Source: Edaphochlamys debaryana (taxonomy: Eukaryota; Chlorophyta; Chlorophyceae; Chlamydomonadales). From it: a stretch of 64,000 nt of DNA. Where the stretch lies: the NCBI GenBank assembly GCA_016858145.1, contig JAEHOE010000053.1, forward strand, positions 124,001 through 188,000. The letters are read 5' to 3'. The notes below the pieces were generated by a model. The model saw nothing but the letters and a program-made list of their open reading frames with translations, was not told the DNA's origin and searched no databases. Both the position numbers and the translations under genes were made by a program. Of this stretch, positions 1 through 12,636 are shown one piece after another. The stretch's first letter is position 1. Each line of letters opens with the position of its first letter.

Positions 1-8
1 CCACGCAG

Positions 9-3000
9 GTTGCGCGTCTACAACTGAAACCAACGGGAGCACGGCCCTCGGAGCTCCACAGCTGTGCCGACTCAGCTCCCTGCCCAACAGCTCCTCATCC
101 GGCCTGCTCGAAAGCGCGCCGACCCAGGCCCTCTTGTCCGCGAGTGCCGCTGTGGTCAAGTCAGGAGAGGAGCTCCAGCTGCGGCTGCGCTTGCTGGACG
201 CTGATGGTAACCCCGTGTCCTCAGGTACGGCTTGAATGCTGCCGGGGCATGGCCAACACCTCTGCTGCTGCTGGGCCTTGACGGGATGGCACAAGCCTCG
301 GGATGATGCTGAGGATGCCTCTGTGCTCCCACCCGTTCCCCCTGCAGTGCCGGACGCTATGGCGTTGAGCGCGCAGCTCTACGTGGTACAGCTGCGCCCC
401 TCCGAGGTCACCAGCCTCCTGGCGGAGAACGCGTCCGCCGGTGCCATGGCGGCCTACGCCAATGGCCCCATGGCCTGCCTCAGCGAGCGGAGCTATGCCG
501 CTGCCGCTGGAGGCACTGGAGGAGCGGCGGCGCTGCCGGGCGGCTTTCCGAGCCGCTGCACCGCTGACACAGCTGTGGCCTTTCTGTCCACGTCAGCCGG
601 AGCAGCCGTGGCGCCACAGGCGGTTGGGGAGGACGGCACCGTCCAGTGGCCCGACAGCGTCAGGGTGCACGGCTGGCCGGGAGAATACAGCCTGGTGGTC
701 TTGGTCGGTGACAGCAGCCCGACAGCGGGTCGGAAGGTGCGTGGGCTTAGTACCACGGGGTGGGCTAGATGGAGGAGAGTGAGGCCGCCGTACAAGGTGA
801 CTCATGCGGTGCTGAGCCGTTCTCTGCAGTGTCCAGCCACCCACGCGCCCCTCACCACACCCCCATGTCTGCATCGCTCCGCAGATCGCCCCCAGCGTGC
901 TGCCCTTCACGCTCCGTCCCTGCGGTGCGGGGGAGCTGGTGGACCTGGGGGCTGGCGGCAGCTCCCTGTCTGGAAGGGCGGCCCTCAACCGCCTGCAGTT
1001 GGCCGTCTGCAGCCCCTGCCCCCTGCGCCAAGTCGGCCTGGCGGCGGACCCTCGGCCGAGCCTTCCTCTAGACCCAGCCACCTGGCCCCGGGAAACCTCG
1101 CTTGAGGCGCTCTTGGAGGATCTGGGTTTGAGCCTCGTCAAAGCCGCAGCCGTGTGCTCCGGATGCCCGCCGGACGCTGCGTGCCCGGGCGGCGGCGTGG
1201 TCGTCCCGCGGTCCGGGTTCTGGCACGCGTCACCCACGAGCCTCGCCCTCCACCCCTGCCTCAACGCTGCGGCCTGCCAAGCCGTCGACCTGAGCCGCGT
1301 CGGGCATCCGTTGGTTGGGGTTGCGGAGGGTGGCAAGTGCCAAGCCTTCAACTCATCGTCCTCGAACTCCTCGACATCTTCGTCCGTCGCCAAGCGCGTG
1401 GTCGAGAGCCTGGGCATCTGCGATGCCCGGACAGCGCAGCTAGCCGAGTGCCAGCACTACATGGCAGCTGACCTTTACGACATCTCCCAGGGTGGGAACA
1501 CAACTCTGACCATGTTCCTCGCCAATCTCAACAGCAGCTGCGGCATGGGCGGCCTCGCCGCCAACAGCAACACATCGGGCGGTCCGGCCCTCAGCAGCAC
1601 AAGCCGGAGGGTGCTGGCGGCGGATGCAGTAACCGTCAATGCCACCGCTACTTCAGCTCTTGCGGCCACAGCCGCTGTCGCCCTGGCGCGTGGTGCGTAC
1701 CTCCAGCTGCAATGCGCCCAGGGCTACACGGGCAACCTGTGTGCGGCCTGCGAGCCGGGCTACTCTATCGACTCCGAGTGGGCCTGCAAGCGCTGCTCGC
1801 CCACCCAGTCGCGCAATGTGGGGATCGGGGTGATAGGGTTTCTGATCAACATCATCGTCATCCTGTACACCGTCTTCAAGAACCTCCAGCCCCCGGAGGA
1901 GGAGACGCTGGATGGGGACGAGGGCGAGCGCGCCCAACACTACAAGAGCGCAGTGCCCTTTGGCAGCCTCCTCAAGGTAAGGCACACGCAGGCATAAACG
2001 CTAGCTCCCACCCTGTTGTGCTTAGCGCAGTCGACGGGGCAGGGCAGTAGGGGCAGGGGTCAAAGGCGAGACGTCTCTCGGCCCTCCCTGTGGTGGTCCT
2101 GCTCTGGCCCTCTGATTGCAAGTCGTGCGCTCTAACCCTCCCCGGGCCCCCTCTCCTCCACCCCGCAGGTCATTGTGGTGCACGTGCAGCAATTCATCAT
2201 CATTGCTCGACTCAACATAGATTATCCAGACATGATTGGTGAGCGCTGGCTGGGACAGGCGGCAAGGCGAGAGTACGTAGCGGCAGCATTGTGCGGCAGG
2301 GCAAGGGCTCATGAACTTGTCCTCTTGGCTGCCGGTATGTACGGCTTCCTCACCACAAAACCTCTCCCCCGCCTGCCTCGTGCCCGATCTGGACAGCGCG
2401 GGGCAGGCCCGCATCCAGTTCCTGGCCGCCCTGCTGGTGCCCGTGGCTGTCATCCTGACCTGCCTCCTCTTCTGGGCCCTGTGGACGGCCCTGCGGAAGC
2501 AGTTCCGCAGCCGCGCGGTGGCGCCAGAGGCGCTGGCGGCGGAGAGCCCCGCTGCAGGAGCCAAGGAAGAAGAGGACGGCATGGTCGGTGTCGAAGCCGC
2601 ATCGGGAGGGGGTGTGGCGGACAAGGCAGCTTGGGGCGAGCCGTCGTCTACGGCGGGTGGCGCCCGGCCTGTGTCTCGCCACGAGGATTCGCATGTGGAT
2701 GGAATGGCGCCGTCGGTGACGGCTGTGCACGATACGCCGCTGGAGCGCCTGGACGGTTCGGCACAGGCGGGCGGCGGGCTTCGGTCGGCATCGGTCCTGG
2801 CTGATGGGGACCACTCCGACCACCCCTTCGCACCGACAACAGATCCAGCTGTGGCAATAACCTCCTTTACAGCCGCCGCCGGAGGGCCTCGGGGCGCATC
2901 CGCGCCTGGCCTAGACATTATGGCGGCGGATGGCACGGCGGATGGGCCTGGCAGGCCTGCGTCAGGGCAGAGCGGGCCCCTGTCAGGGCAAAGCAGGCCC

Positions 3001-5221
3001 GTGTCGGGGCAAAGCAGGCCTGTGTCGGGGCAAGCGCGGGGCCCCAGCGGCAGCGAAGCGGTTGTCGACAGCCGACCGCCAAGCCGCCAGTGGTCGCTTG
3101 GCGGCGGTGCACCGGCCAGCAGGCAGCTCACCAGCCAGCACACCGGCGGGGCTCCGGAGGCTGAAGCCGCGAAGCCACCGAGGGCGAGCGGCGACAGCCG
3201 GCGCAGCAGCGGGCCTGGCGGCAGTGGCAGTAGCATGCGGGGCCTGGGCGCCCCGGACGGCGGCAGTACCCGGGCTGCAGAGGCTCCAGAGGCTCCCGAG
3301 GCTGAAGCGAAGCCAATGGGGGCAGGCGGCGACAGCCGGCGCAGCAGCGGGCCCGGTGGCGGTGGCAGTAGCATGCGGGGTCTCCGCGTCCCAGGTGCTG
3401 GCAGCGATGGCCGCAGCAGCAGGGCCGGCAGCGGAAAACCCGACGGCGGCAGCCTGCCGGCCCTGAGTGCCCGGTGGCTGACCGAGTCGCGAGCTGACAG
3501 CCGTCGCAGTACAGGGCCTGCAAGCGGGAGGCTGAGCAATGCCGGGCCGCTTGGGGAGGCGGTGGAGGCCCAACACCAACTCCCGCACAGCTCACGGTCT
3601 GGCTCAGAGAAGGATCTTCCACCCCTGCCCAGGGATGCGAGCCGCCCAACAGCTACAGCAGCCGACCCAGACGGGCCTCCGCAGCATGGCACCAAGTCCA
3701 TTCTCTTCAGGCGCGTGCGCTCAGCCGCACGGCGGGGCGCGTCCATGATCGGCACCCTTAAGGCCGCGGACCGAGAGCTGACGCTGCTGGAGCAGCTCGT
3801 GGTCGTGGTCCTCGTCAGCGTCTTCGTGCTCTACCCGGCGCTGGCCCAGGCCTCCCTCAGCGCCTTCTCATGCTACCTCATCGACGTGGGCGGCTCAGAG
3901 CAGGTGCGCGGGGACAGACGAGGGCTGACGGAAAATGGGGTGATAGCCCCTTCCCAGTTCAAGCGCTTGCTACTGCACTTTTGTCTATGCAATACCTTCC
4001 CTGCACACAGGGCTGACGGCATGCATGCTTCTCGCGTCTCCCACGTCCCACCCTCTCGCTTGTTTATTTCTCGGTTGCCCCCCTGCCCTTTCCCAGGCCT
4101 CCAACAGCCCCGACGGCTACTGGTCCCGCAACATGCAGCAGGCCTGCTACCAGGGGGTGCACGCCCGGCTGTACGTGCCGCTGGGGGCGGTCTTCACGGT
4201 GGTCTTCGGCCTGGTGCCCCCCATGGCCATCGTCTGGATCTACTGGACCGTGTGGAGGTTTCCGGAGCGACGGGACGAGCCGCGCTGCCAGCTGCTGTAC
4301 GGCTTCATGTTTGCACAGTACGAGTGAGTGTGGTACCGGTACGGAGAAGGAAGCTGCAACGGGAAATGGGTTGTGCGCATTTGTGGGCGTCAGGCCTGAT
4401 CACTGCTTGCATGCCGTACCTACCGTGCCCTCGTAGGCTGCCGTACGCGTGGTACGACGCCGTGGTACTGCTGCAGACGTACGCCATGGTGGCGGTGGCG
4501 GTGTTTGCGCAGGTCATACGGGTGGCGTACCAGGTGCGTGCGCCCAGCGCCTGCCCGCCTCAATTGATCCCCTGCATCTCGGGGCCAAGCCTGGAGGAGG
4601 GAGACTATCCATCCACCCACTGCCTGCAGCCCCAGGGCTTGACCCGCCTGCCGTCGCCTTCGCCCCGACAACCCTCCCTCCCCCAGGCCCTCCTGCTCCT
4701 TGTGGTCATGCTCACCTTCGCCGCCGTCACGGCCCTGTGCGGCCCGCTGCGCTACGACATGCTCGACCACCTGCAGTTCCTGTCCTTCACCACGCTGTGC
4801 CTCACGCTCACGCTCAGCATCTACTTCCTAGTGGGCGGCGCGGAGCTGGTGGACAGCGGCACGGGGGTGAGCAACACGGGCAGTCGGCCTGCCGAACATC
4901 TATCGATGTTGGCCTGATGTTTATGGAATAAGGCATCGAGTCACGGCGGCCTGTCGCCCTCCCACACCTCTCCTCCCCACCTGCCCTTGCTCCGCCCTGA
5001 CCTCCCCCCTCCCCCGTCCTCCCCGCCCCCAGACCGCCATCGGTGCCCTCATCCTGGCCCTCAACGCGGGCATGGTGGCGTCCCTCCTTGGGGTGGCCGT
5101 GCGGGCGTCGTGGCGGGACTCTTGGAGCCCGGGGGAGCTGTGGAGCCGGTGGCGGGAGCGGCGCCGGGAGGCGAAGCTGGAGAGCGACGAAAGGGAGCAG
5201 CCAGCCGGCAGGGGAGAGTAG
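9..5221 (+). CDS. 3' part of large surface protein with Cys-rich module and multi-pass membrane tail
   Basis: Function unknown; probably a plasma-membrane protein with a large ectodomain. The 5' end lies outside the window. Exons seen: 9-224, 348-736, 885-1976, 2169-2238, 2300-3903, 4097-4323, 4437-4533, 4687-4866, 5033-5221 (stop TAG); phases close at every junction. Exon 885-1976 carries a Cys-rich module (CSGCPPDAACPGG, then GFWHASP) and an EGF/GCC2-like motif (CAQGYTGNLCAACEPGYS), followed at once by a hydrophobic span (GVIGFLINIIVILYTVF). Later exons hold VIVVHVQQFIIIARLNI, further membrane spans and the YWSRNMQQACY motif. Exon 2300-3903 adds a low-complexity Ser/Gly/Pro-rich cytoplasmic loop of roughly 400 residues. 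The same motifs occur in the same order in the gene at 24404-38196, so the two are paralogues. The first exon boundary (AG at 7-8) is inferred and could extend further left. Confidence 0.8.
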
Positions 5222-5409
5222 TGCAGACACTGCTGAGCCGCACGGAATACAAGCATATATGCATTGCGTGCATGGTGTGAGGTAGGACTTCTATGACTCG
5301 TGTGTCTGGATCGTACAACTTGCATGTGAGGGGTAACGTGGCAGCCGAAACGCTGATCAATGTACAAGGGCCTACGGGGTTGCTGAGTAAGCGGCCCTTG
5401 TGCGACTTC

Positions 5410-5414
5410 TGTAA
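5410..5414 (+). terminator. TGTAA poly(A) signal of the gene ending at 5221
   Basis: TGTAA is the usual volvocine polyadenylation signal. It lies 189 bases after the stop codon, a normal 3' UTR length for this group. The convergent gene has its own signal at 5598-5602, so the two transcripts probably end without overlapping much. Confidence 0.6.
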
Positions 5415-5597
5415 TTCCTGACAGCATTAATCGTATACCTAGCACTCATGCTTGCCCGAGAGATAGACAGAGGAGTCGAATGTGTGGGCCTGTGGCTGTG
5501 AGGCACGTGGTGATGAAGTTGGCAGGATGGAGGGCTCGGGGTGTTGAGTGAGGCACGCGTAATAGCAACCTCAGCGGCGTGCATGCACCAACCTCGG

Positions 5598-5602
5598 TTA
5601 CA
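5598..5602 (-). terminator. TGTAA poly(A) signal of the kanadaptin gene
   Basis: TTACA on the plus strand is TGTAA on the minus strand. It lies about 287 bases after the kanadaptin stop codon and is the only such pentamer I noticed between the two convergent genes on this strand. Confidence 0.5.
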
Positions 5603-5888
5603 CATTGGTGCGCAGTCATGCAGCGTTGTAACGACGCCAACCGCCAGGCTGAACCCCACCTGCCCTGGGTACCCCACCACGCCCGAGCGGAGCCGGGACT
5701 GAGATCACACGCTTGACGGCACGGCTGACGGCCACACAGGGGCATCCATCCCTGCCTCCGGAAGACGAAGGCGGCCATGGACCGCAACGCAGGCCACTCC
5801 CGACACTCCGCCAGGTCCCCCGTCCAGTAACGCCCCGCAACCCGAGCCCAGCCACACACCCCTCCGCCTCCGCCCCGACACCCCACGC

Positions 5889-8800
5889 CTAGTAGCCCAG
5901 CTTGTCGTTCAGCGACGTGCGTCCGTCGCCCCTCTGCCCCTGCGGCGGGGCCCACTGCGCCGCCTCCGCCGCCTCGGCCGCCGCCATCTCCTCCCGCCGC
6001 CGGCGCGCCGCCGCCAGCACTTCGAGGTCCGCCGCCACCGCCGCCTCCGCCGAGCCTCCGCCACCGCCGGTGCCGCCGCGACCCTTGGGCGAGGGCCGTA
6101 GGCCTCCCTGAGGGACAAAGGAATGAGGACCGACGGAACCCAAGTAAAACGGGCGGCGCAATATTAGCCATTGCTGCGTGTTGCAACAAGGCAGTGAAGG
6201 CACACGCAGCCCAGCCCAGCCCAGCCCAGCCCAGCCCAGCCCAGCCCAGCCCAGCCGCACCTCGTGCCCCGCCTCCTCCATCGCCTCGTCGCCTGCCAAG
6301 CCCCGCCCCCGTGTCGCGATGGCCGGCTCCGACGGCGCCGAGTTCATCTCCACCATGAGCGCCGCCGCCGCCGCCTTGGCGGCTGCGCTGACGCCCGGCC
6401 GTCCCGTTGCCACGCCTGGCCCCGAGCGGCCCCCGGCAGCGGCGCCGCGGCCCCCGGCCGCACCCGGCGGGCGGCGGATGATGAGGCCCCCCTGGCCCGG
6501 GCCCGGGCCGGCGCCCGGGGCGTGCGAGGGCTCGAGTGTGTGACCCGGGGGGGCTGCCTCCGCCGGCCTGGGAGTGGGTGCCAAGAGCGGGAAGGAGGTT
6601 GAGCAAGGCACGTCGTTTGTGTGAGAGAGTTGCCGGTGCTCTTGTACAGGCTGTGTTCCCGCACTCTGCGGTCCGAGCCCTCACCTGTCGCCGCTCGTTG
6701 AACCTGCCGGTGCCGATGCAGTCGCTCCTGCCCCTGCCCCTGCCCCCGCCGCCGGCTCGTCCTCGTCGTCCTCCTCCACCTCCATCTCGAACGGCTGCTT
6801 GGCGGCCTGGCAAGCAGTACGGAAACAAGATCCATGCGCCGTGAGATCTTTGCAATCTTTGCCATGGACTTGCTGGGAGTGATCACCAGCAAAAACTATC
6901 TCTCCGCATCCGCCCACCTCCTCCTCCTTTCTCCGCTTGGCCGCTGCCGCCGCGGCCGTCGCAGCCGCCGCCTTCACCCGCCGGTCCTCCGCCGAAACTA
7001 CGGCCGCCGCGCGGGCGCGCTCAGCCGCGGCCGTGCCGGGCTGGAGCCAACCGTCGGGATCCGCGATCTTGAGCAGCTTAGTCACGCGTGCGAGCTGCGC
7101 CTCCACGTCAGCCCACTGCCGCTTGAGCGAGGCCAGCTGCGCAATTCGGGAGGCGGGGGCGGGTTAGGGGGTGGGAGGGCATGTGGCAGGACAGGGCAAC
7201 TGACTTGATATGCTAGACGGCTGTGGGAGGCTAGCCAAATGCACGCAGCAGCGCAAGGGCAAGGATGGAAGGCTTGCTCCCGAGGCAGAGGGGGTCGTCA
7301 CGCCTTCAAGAGAGTGCGGCGTGCCGATGCATTGGGGCAAGCCCGGACAGGGTGAATGTTGCGGCGCCGGAGACTCACCTTGTCCTTCTCGATCTGCGTC
7401 CCCAGCGACCCCATGAAAGCGTCCAGGCTGTCCTCCCCGCCCTCGCCGCCGCCGCCGCCACCGCCCTCGCCGCCCGCGGTGCCTCCAGCGTCGGCGCCCT
7501 TTTCCCCTGCTGCCGCCGCCTCGGGGGCTGCCCCTTCCGCCGCCTCTGGCCTGGCACCTGCCGCGGCAGCCGCCTCCGGGGCTGTCTCCGAACCAGATGC
7601 CGCCGCCGCTGGCGCGGACGTCGACGGCACCGTCCCTGCTGCCGCCGCCGTCGCTGCCGCTGCCGCCGCCGCCGCCGCCGCCAGTACGGCATTCTCCTCC
7701 TCGATGGCCTTCTGCAGCTTCTTCTGCTCGTCCAAGAGCAGCTCCCTGAGGTCAAAGGACGAGCGATCGGCAATTAGCTGATGGGCCAGAGCAGACAAGA
7801 ATCCAGCACAAACCCTGAAAACGTACGCGGACGGGACAAGGCAGCGGACGCGCGCGTGCCTGTACGGCAGCTCACTTCTTGCCGTACAGCGATTCGGCGC
7901 TCTCCACCGAAGCCACCGCCGGCCCCGCCGCCCCTGCGGCGCCCGCCTTCTGGCGCTTGGCTGCCTTGGCCGCCGCAGCGGCGCCGCCGCCTGCGGGCGG
8001 GAGGAAAGGGGAGCGGCAGGGGCCGTTTGCATGGGGCAAGGTCAGCAATGGGCACAAGGGCGCCCCGCCGCTCAACGTAAGAAGCACTGCACGTCCGCAG
8101 GGGGGGGCAAGCGCACCAATGTCCCGCACGCCGCTCCCCACGCGCCACTCCCGCCGCCCACCCACCGGCCGTGCGGTCGAAGAAGCCGTCGTCGCTGTCG
8201 CTGCCGCCCTCGTCGTCGCTGTCCGCCTTGCCGCGCTTCTTCTTGGTCGTCCCCGCCTTCTCAGCCTCGGCCTCGCGCTTCTGTTAGGAGCAATTCCGGC
8301 GGGAGGACCGGTGATAAGCTGTGTAGCTTGCTTCACTACCTCAACCTGCCCTGCCAAGGCCACCTAACCCTGCTCATCGTCACACGCACCTCCAACTCCC
8401 TGCAACCGTTTCCAACTCCCCACCGCTCCACCTCAACCCATCCCCACCTTATTCTGCAGTGCGTCCTGGATGCTCTCCCGCAGCGTCTCGTCCAGATCGT
8501 CCACCTCCTCCTGCAGCTTGTCCATGGCCTGTACGGCACACGGTACGACATGCATAACGGTACGGCATCAGACGGGCAGCGCGGGTTGCACTGACCGGCC
8601 CTCCGCCCTGTCCACATGCCTCCCCATACGCCCCCGACCGCCCCTATGACCCGCGCGCGCCTGCTCGTTTCGCGCCGAAGCAGAAGGTCTCCTGCAGCCA
8701 CCCGGTACCGGTACATAACCGGGATACCCGACCACCCCTCCATACCGCGATCCGGCCTCTCGGGATTTGCACACCTGCTCGTTCCTGGCCATGGTGGTTG

Positions 8801-11800
8801 CCTGTCCCTGCGTGAGGCCCCCCTCGTTGCGCTCCTTGGCCATTATGCGCTGGTTCTCGGTCTGCAGGTTCTTGAGCTTCCACTCCTTGGCCCTGGGGGT
8901 GGGGTGGGGTGGGGTGAGTGGGGGGTGGGGTGACAAGGGAGGAGAGAGTGAGCTGGGGCCAATGACGGGATCAGCTGGCGTCGGGCACAGGAAAGTGGTG
9001 GACTCCTTCTCAGCAGGCCAGCGCATTAGAGCTGACTTCGCGCCCGTACAAGCTGAACCCCACGCCATTCCCACCGTCCGCCTTCCCTGCATGAACCCAG
9101 ATCCCAGGTCTGAACCACCGCTCCGCCCCCACCTGATCTTCTCCGCCAGCTTTTGCTGCCGCTCGTTCAGCTTGTAGCCCGCCTCCACCAGCGCGCGCCA
9201 GTCCACTGCGTCGGCGTCCGCGGCGGCTGCCTCCCAGTCGATGTCCTCGGGGCCGTCCGCCATGCCCCATGACACGCCCCCGGACAGCGCGGCGGCCATG
9301 CTGCGCTTGGCAGCCTGCAGGGAGCGGTGTGGGGGGTGGGGTTGAAGTTCAGGACAGGTGAACCTGGTGTGCTCATTGGCGCTTTTCACCCGCCTAGCCA
9401 CCTCAGCCGCATTCCTGAAGCTAACGCCCCGAACCGACCCCACATCCTCAGGCACACTCGGCTTTCAACCATACCACTCCGGACACGCACCCCTACACCT
9501 CACCCCTGCACACACACATATGGGGAACTCACTCGGAGTCCCTTGCCGCGCTGCACACACGCAAGTCACCCGGCGCCACGGCAGTCTTCTCCCCGCCTCT
9601 GCCCCCCATGCAACTCGCCGTACCGCCCCTGCTCCCTAAGTACTCGCCCAGCCCTGCCGCTTCCCCAGTGCGCCCGCCGGCAGCCCCTACCCTGTACAAC
9701 TTTCACCCTCGGCGCTTCCTACACGGCTATTAACACCCTCCCGCTGCCTTTCGTCCCCGCGACATGTTTGCCTTCGACCTCGACCTCGCCCCGGACCCGT
9801 TGCGCGGCCTTCCTCCTGTCCAGGTGCGTAACGGGATTGTTTCGTTCGGGTGGGCTTCGGTGTCGCGGGTTGCTCGGTGTGCATGCCTGCTCGCTTCTCA
9901 GCCGCCGGCGGGCCGCACCAGCTCTAGTCTACCTCACTATTCACCAGCTACACACTGCGCCTCGGACGCGGCTGCAGCGGCCACACAAACGTAATGGGTT
10001 CGGGATGGGTCGGGATGGGTCGGGCTTCGGACTCCCCGGGCTTTCGGTTCCGCATCTATGGCCGGCCGGCTAGTCACCGCGCCTACGTTTCCGTCGGCTC
10101 AATCGAGCAGCCCTTCGCACACCCCGCGCACCTCCTCCTGCTTCTTCTTCTCCCGCACGCTCGCCTCCAGCGCCGCCAGCTGCCGCCGCTGGTCGCGGCT
10201 GAGCCCCTCGGCCGGCATCAGGTCCGCGGGCCCCCCCAGCACGTATATGCGGGTGGAGGTACCGAAACGCATGGTGTGGCCCACGGCCAGGGGCACGTAG
10301 ACCTGGGGGAGGATGGAGAGGGCGGGAGGGCACGAGGGAGCGGGATGGGGGCAAGGGGGTGTTTGAGCTGAGCGAAGCAAGAAGGTGAAGGGGATGCGGA
10401 GACAAGGAGGTGATGCGCGGCGGAGCTTGGCCATACTTGTCAACCAGACAACCCAGGACCAGTGATGGGCTGCCGGTGCCCCAACCGCCTGACCTTGGGC
10501 TTGATGCGCTGCTTGTTCAGGAAGGTGCCGTGCGTACTGCCCGCGTCGTACAAGTACGGCTGGGGGTAGGCCAAAGGGCAGCGCGTGGGTCTACAAGTCA
10601 AGGTCCCGTTGCTTAGTGCCCATGCCCCAGTTTACGCTTGGCACCTCCAACGCACAACCGTTGCCAGCGAACCTTGTCCACATCCTCAGCATATCATCTC
10701 CATGCCCTCGGATAGCCGCATGTCCTGCACTTGCTTGTAAGCTGCGGAGCTACTCCAGGACCACATGTTGAAGACCAATTGGGGCCCCACCCCACCTGCC
10801 CCACCCCACCTGCCCCTCCTCACCTGCTTCGTGTCCCCGTTGAACAGGACCAGGGCGTGCAGGCGCGAGGCGGAGGGGTGCTCCAATACGAAGTCGGCGG
10901 CGGGGTTACGGCCAAAGGTGACCACGGGCTGGGAGGAGATGGCGCGGTTCTGGGAGGGGCGGTGGCAGGGGCATGCGAGGTTAGGGTGGCGAAGACCAGC
11001 GTGCAACTGAAAGGATTTGGCCGTGCCACCGAAAGCTGTGTTGGAAGTCGTGGAACCCCTGAGTGGGCTGCTAAGCCCCCTGTCCATTCCCTTCCATGTC
11101 CTACCCCACCCGTGTCCCTCCGCCCGCCCGCCTCACCTCAACGATGGTGCCGTTCTTTAGCACCTCTAGCGTGTACTCCACCCTAGGGGGTGAGTGGGTG
11201 GGCATCGGGTGTTATGGGGGCGGTATGGATACAAGCGCAAGGTGCAGGTGGGCACTGCCCGCCGCTTCCGCGATACATCCAGGCTAAGGCCCGGGGCCGC
11301 CCTCCCGAAGATGGCTCCCCGCGACTCACCCCTCGGGTACCCCGGCCCACGAAGGGGCCTCAAACGCAGGGGCAGGCCCCCCGGCGCCGCCACCTCCCGA
11401 GCCGCCGCCGCCGCCTGCCCCGCCGCCGCCGCCCGAACCCTCCCCGTCCGCTTCTCCGCCGCTAGCGGCCGCCGCGGCTGCTTTGGCGTACTGCAGGCAG
11501 GCAGGCAACGGGCACAAAACGGCCGGCAAGAGATTTACCGAAGTCGAGCAAACAGCAAGCAGATTGGCGATTGCAGAAGGGAGCACTGGCAGGGCCTACC
11601 CTGGCCTCGCTGATGTGGTCAGCACGCCGCCCCGCTTGCACATGTTCCTACCCAGCCCCTCAGCGCGGTGATACCGCTCTCCCCGGCCCCCGAGCCCCAC
11701 CATGGCAGAGGTGACCTGCGCAATCACTCGGTCCCTCTGTCCGGGGATGGCCCCAGCAGCCGCAGCCGCGGCGGCCCGGGCTGCCGCCGCGGCCGCGGCA

Positions 11801-12192
11801 GAGCGCTCGGGGGCGCCCCCTCCAGCCCCGGCCGAAGCGCCGCTGGCGCTAGCGCTGCTCGCCTCTGCAGGCTTGTCGCTTTTGGCAGAGCCCTTGCCCT
11901 CGGGGTCTGCAGGCGGTGAGAGCATGTGTGGTCAGCGCATCTCGCTGACAGGGCCGAGTCCGAGCGTGAAGCGATGGACTGGGGCGGAGGGGGCCCGAAT
12001 GGCACACCCGATGTCGGGAAGCGGGAGAGCATACTTACCACCCGCGCTCCCATCCTCGCTACTTGGCTTAGGAGGAGCCGTTCCAGGGAACCGTGGGGGC
12101 GGCGGCTTGAACTTTGGCGGAGGAACGGCAAATTCCGGCTTCTTGCTCGCCTCCTCGCCCTCCGCGGCGGGAGGGGATTTCGCCTGATCCAT
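5889..12192 (-). CDS. SLC4A1AP: Kanadaptin (SLC4A1AP) homologue, FHA-domain protein
   Basis: Homologue of animal kanadaptin, a mainly nuclear FHA (phosphothreonine-binding) protein whose exact role is unsettled. Seventeen exons, 5' to 3': 12192-12039, 11906-11716, 11490-11330, 11182-11137, 10949-10824, 10559-10494, 10302-10132, 9314-9133, 8892-8775, 8528-8448, 8280-8166, 7990-7876, 7745-7379, 7136-6918, 6806-6685, 6567-6261, 6107-5889; total 2,760 nt, 919 residues (human protein about 800). The Pro-rich N-terminus (PPPKFKPPPPRFPG) precedes an FHA domain at about 165-285 with TFGR, HPSASRLHA, STHGTF and GHTMRFG. Then come charged coiled segments (GGLTQGQATTMARNEQ), an acidic DSDDGFFDRT motif, Ala/Gly-rich linkers and the family C-terminus APPQGQRGDGRTSLNDKLGY. 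Human kanadaptin ends with a near-identical GDGRT-LNDKYGY tail, which makes the call secure. Reading phase closes at all 16 introns. Confidence 0.93.
6207..6256 (+). repeat. (CAGCC)10 microsatellite inside kanadaptin intron 16
   Basis: Ten uninterrupted copies of the pentamer CAGCC (GGCTG on the transcribed minus strand). The array starts four bases inside the intron, directly after the donor of exon 6261-6567, so its length sets the sequence next to the 5' splice site. Confidence 0.9.
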
Positions 12193-12636
12193 GTGTTGTT
12201 TTTATAATGATGATCGGCACGGCTCTACAGAGCGCAGCGCGCAGCGCGACCGAGCTTTGACCTTGCAGTCTAGAGGAACTCGGTAATGCGGCCACCTTCA
12301 CGTAAGCATTATGTACTTATACATACGGTAACTGTAGGCGTGGAGTGCACCCAGGCCGTGACCGCGTGGCGACGACTGCACGCCCCAACCCCGCTGAGTC
12401 TCCCCACCCTCCCCCGCCTCTCTCCAGCTGCCGCACTGGGGTTTCCCTTGCTAACAAGTGGGTAGCCTGTGCCCTACAGCTCGACACTCACCCAGTTCCA
12501 GCACAGCACGCGAGGCTTGCGGGTCTGGGCCTGCCGTGCCTTCCCGCGCCCGATCTGGCGGTTCGCGTGACATCACCGTCGCCGCCCGCACCAGTTTGCT
12601 TGACTCAACTATCACCACGCGCATTACAATGCCACG
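12193..12636. promoter_or_regulatory. Divergent promoter region of kanadaptin and exonuclease genes
   Basis: About 440 bases separate the two divergent start codons, so this segment must hold both 5' UTRs and probably a shared bidirectional promoter. I see no convincing TATA box or other named element. It is AT-richer near 12190-12340 than the flanking coding DNA. Confidence 0.4.

Noticed and set aside
2022..3755. 577-codon open frame on the minus strand
   Set aside because: Antisense to the long low-complexity exon of the plus-strand membrane-protein gene; GC-rich third positions keep the opposite frame open. It has no motif and conflicts with the supported exon.
5446..6855. 469-codon minus-strand frame
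   Set aside because: It overlaps the kanadaptin 3' exons in a different frame and reads through introns and the CAGCC array; the kanadaptin frame has the family C-terminus.
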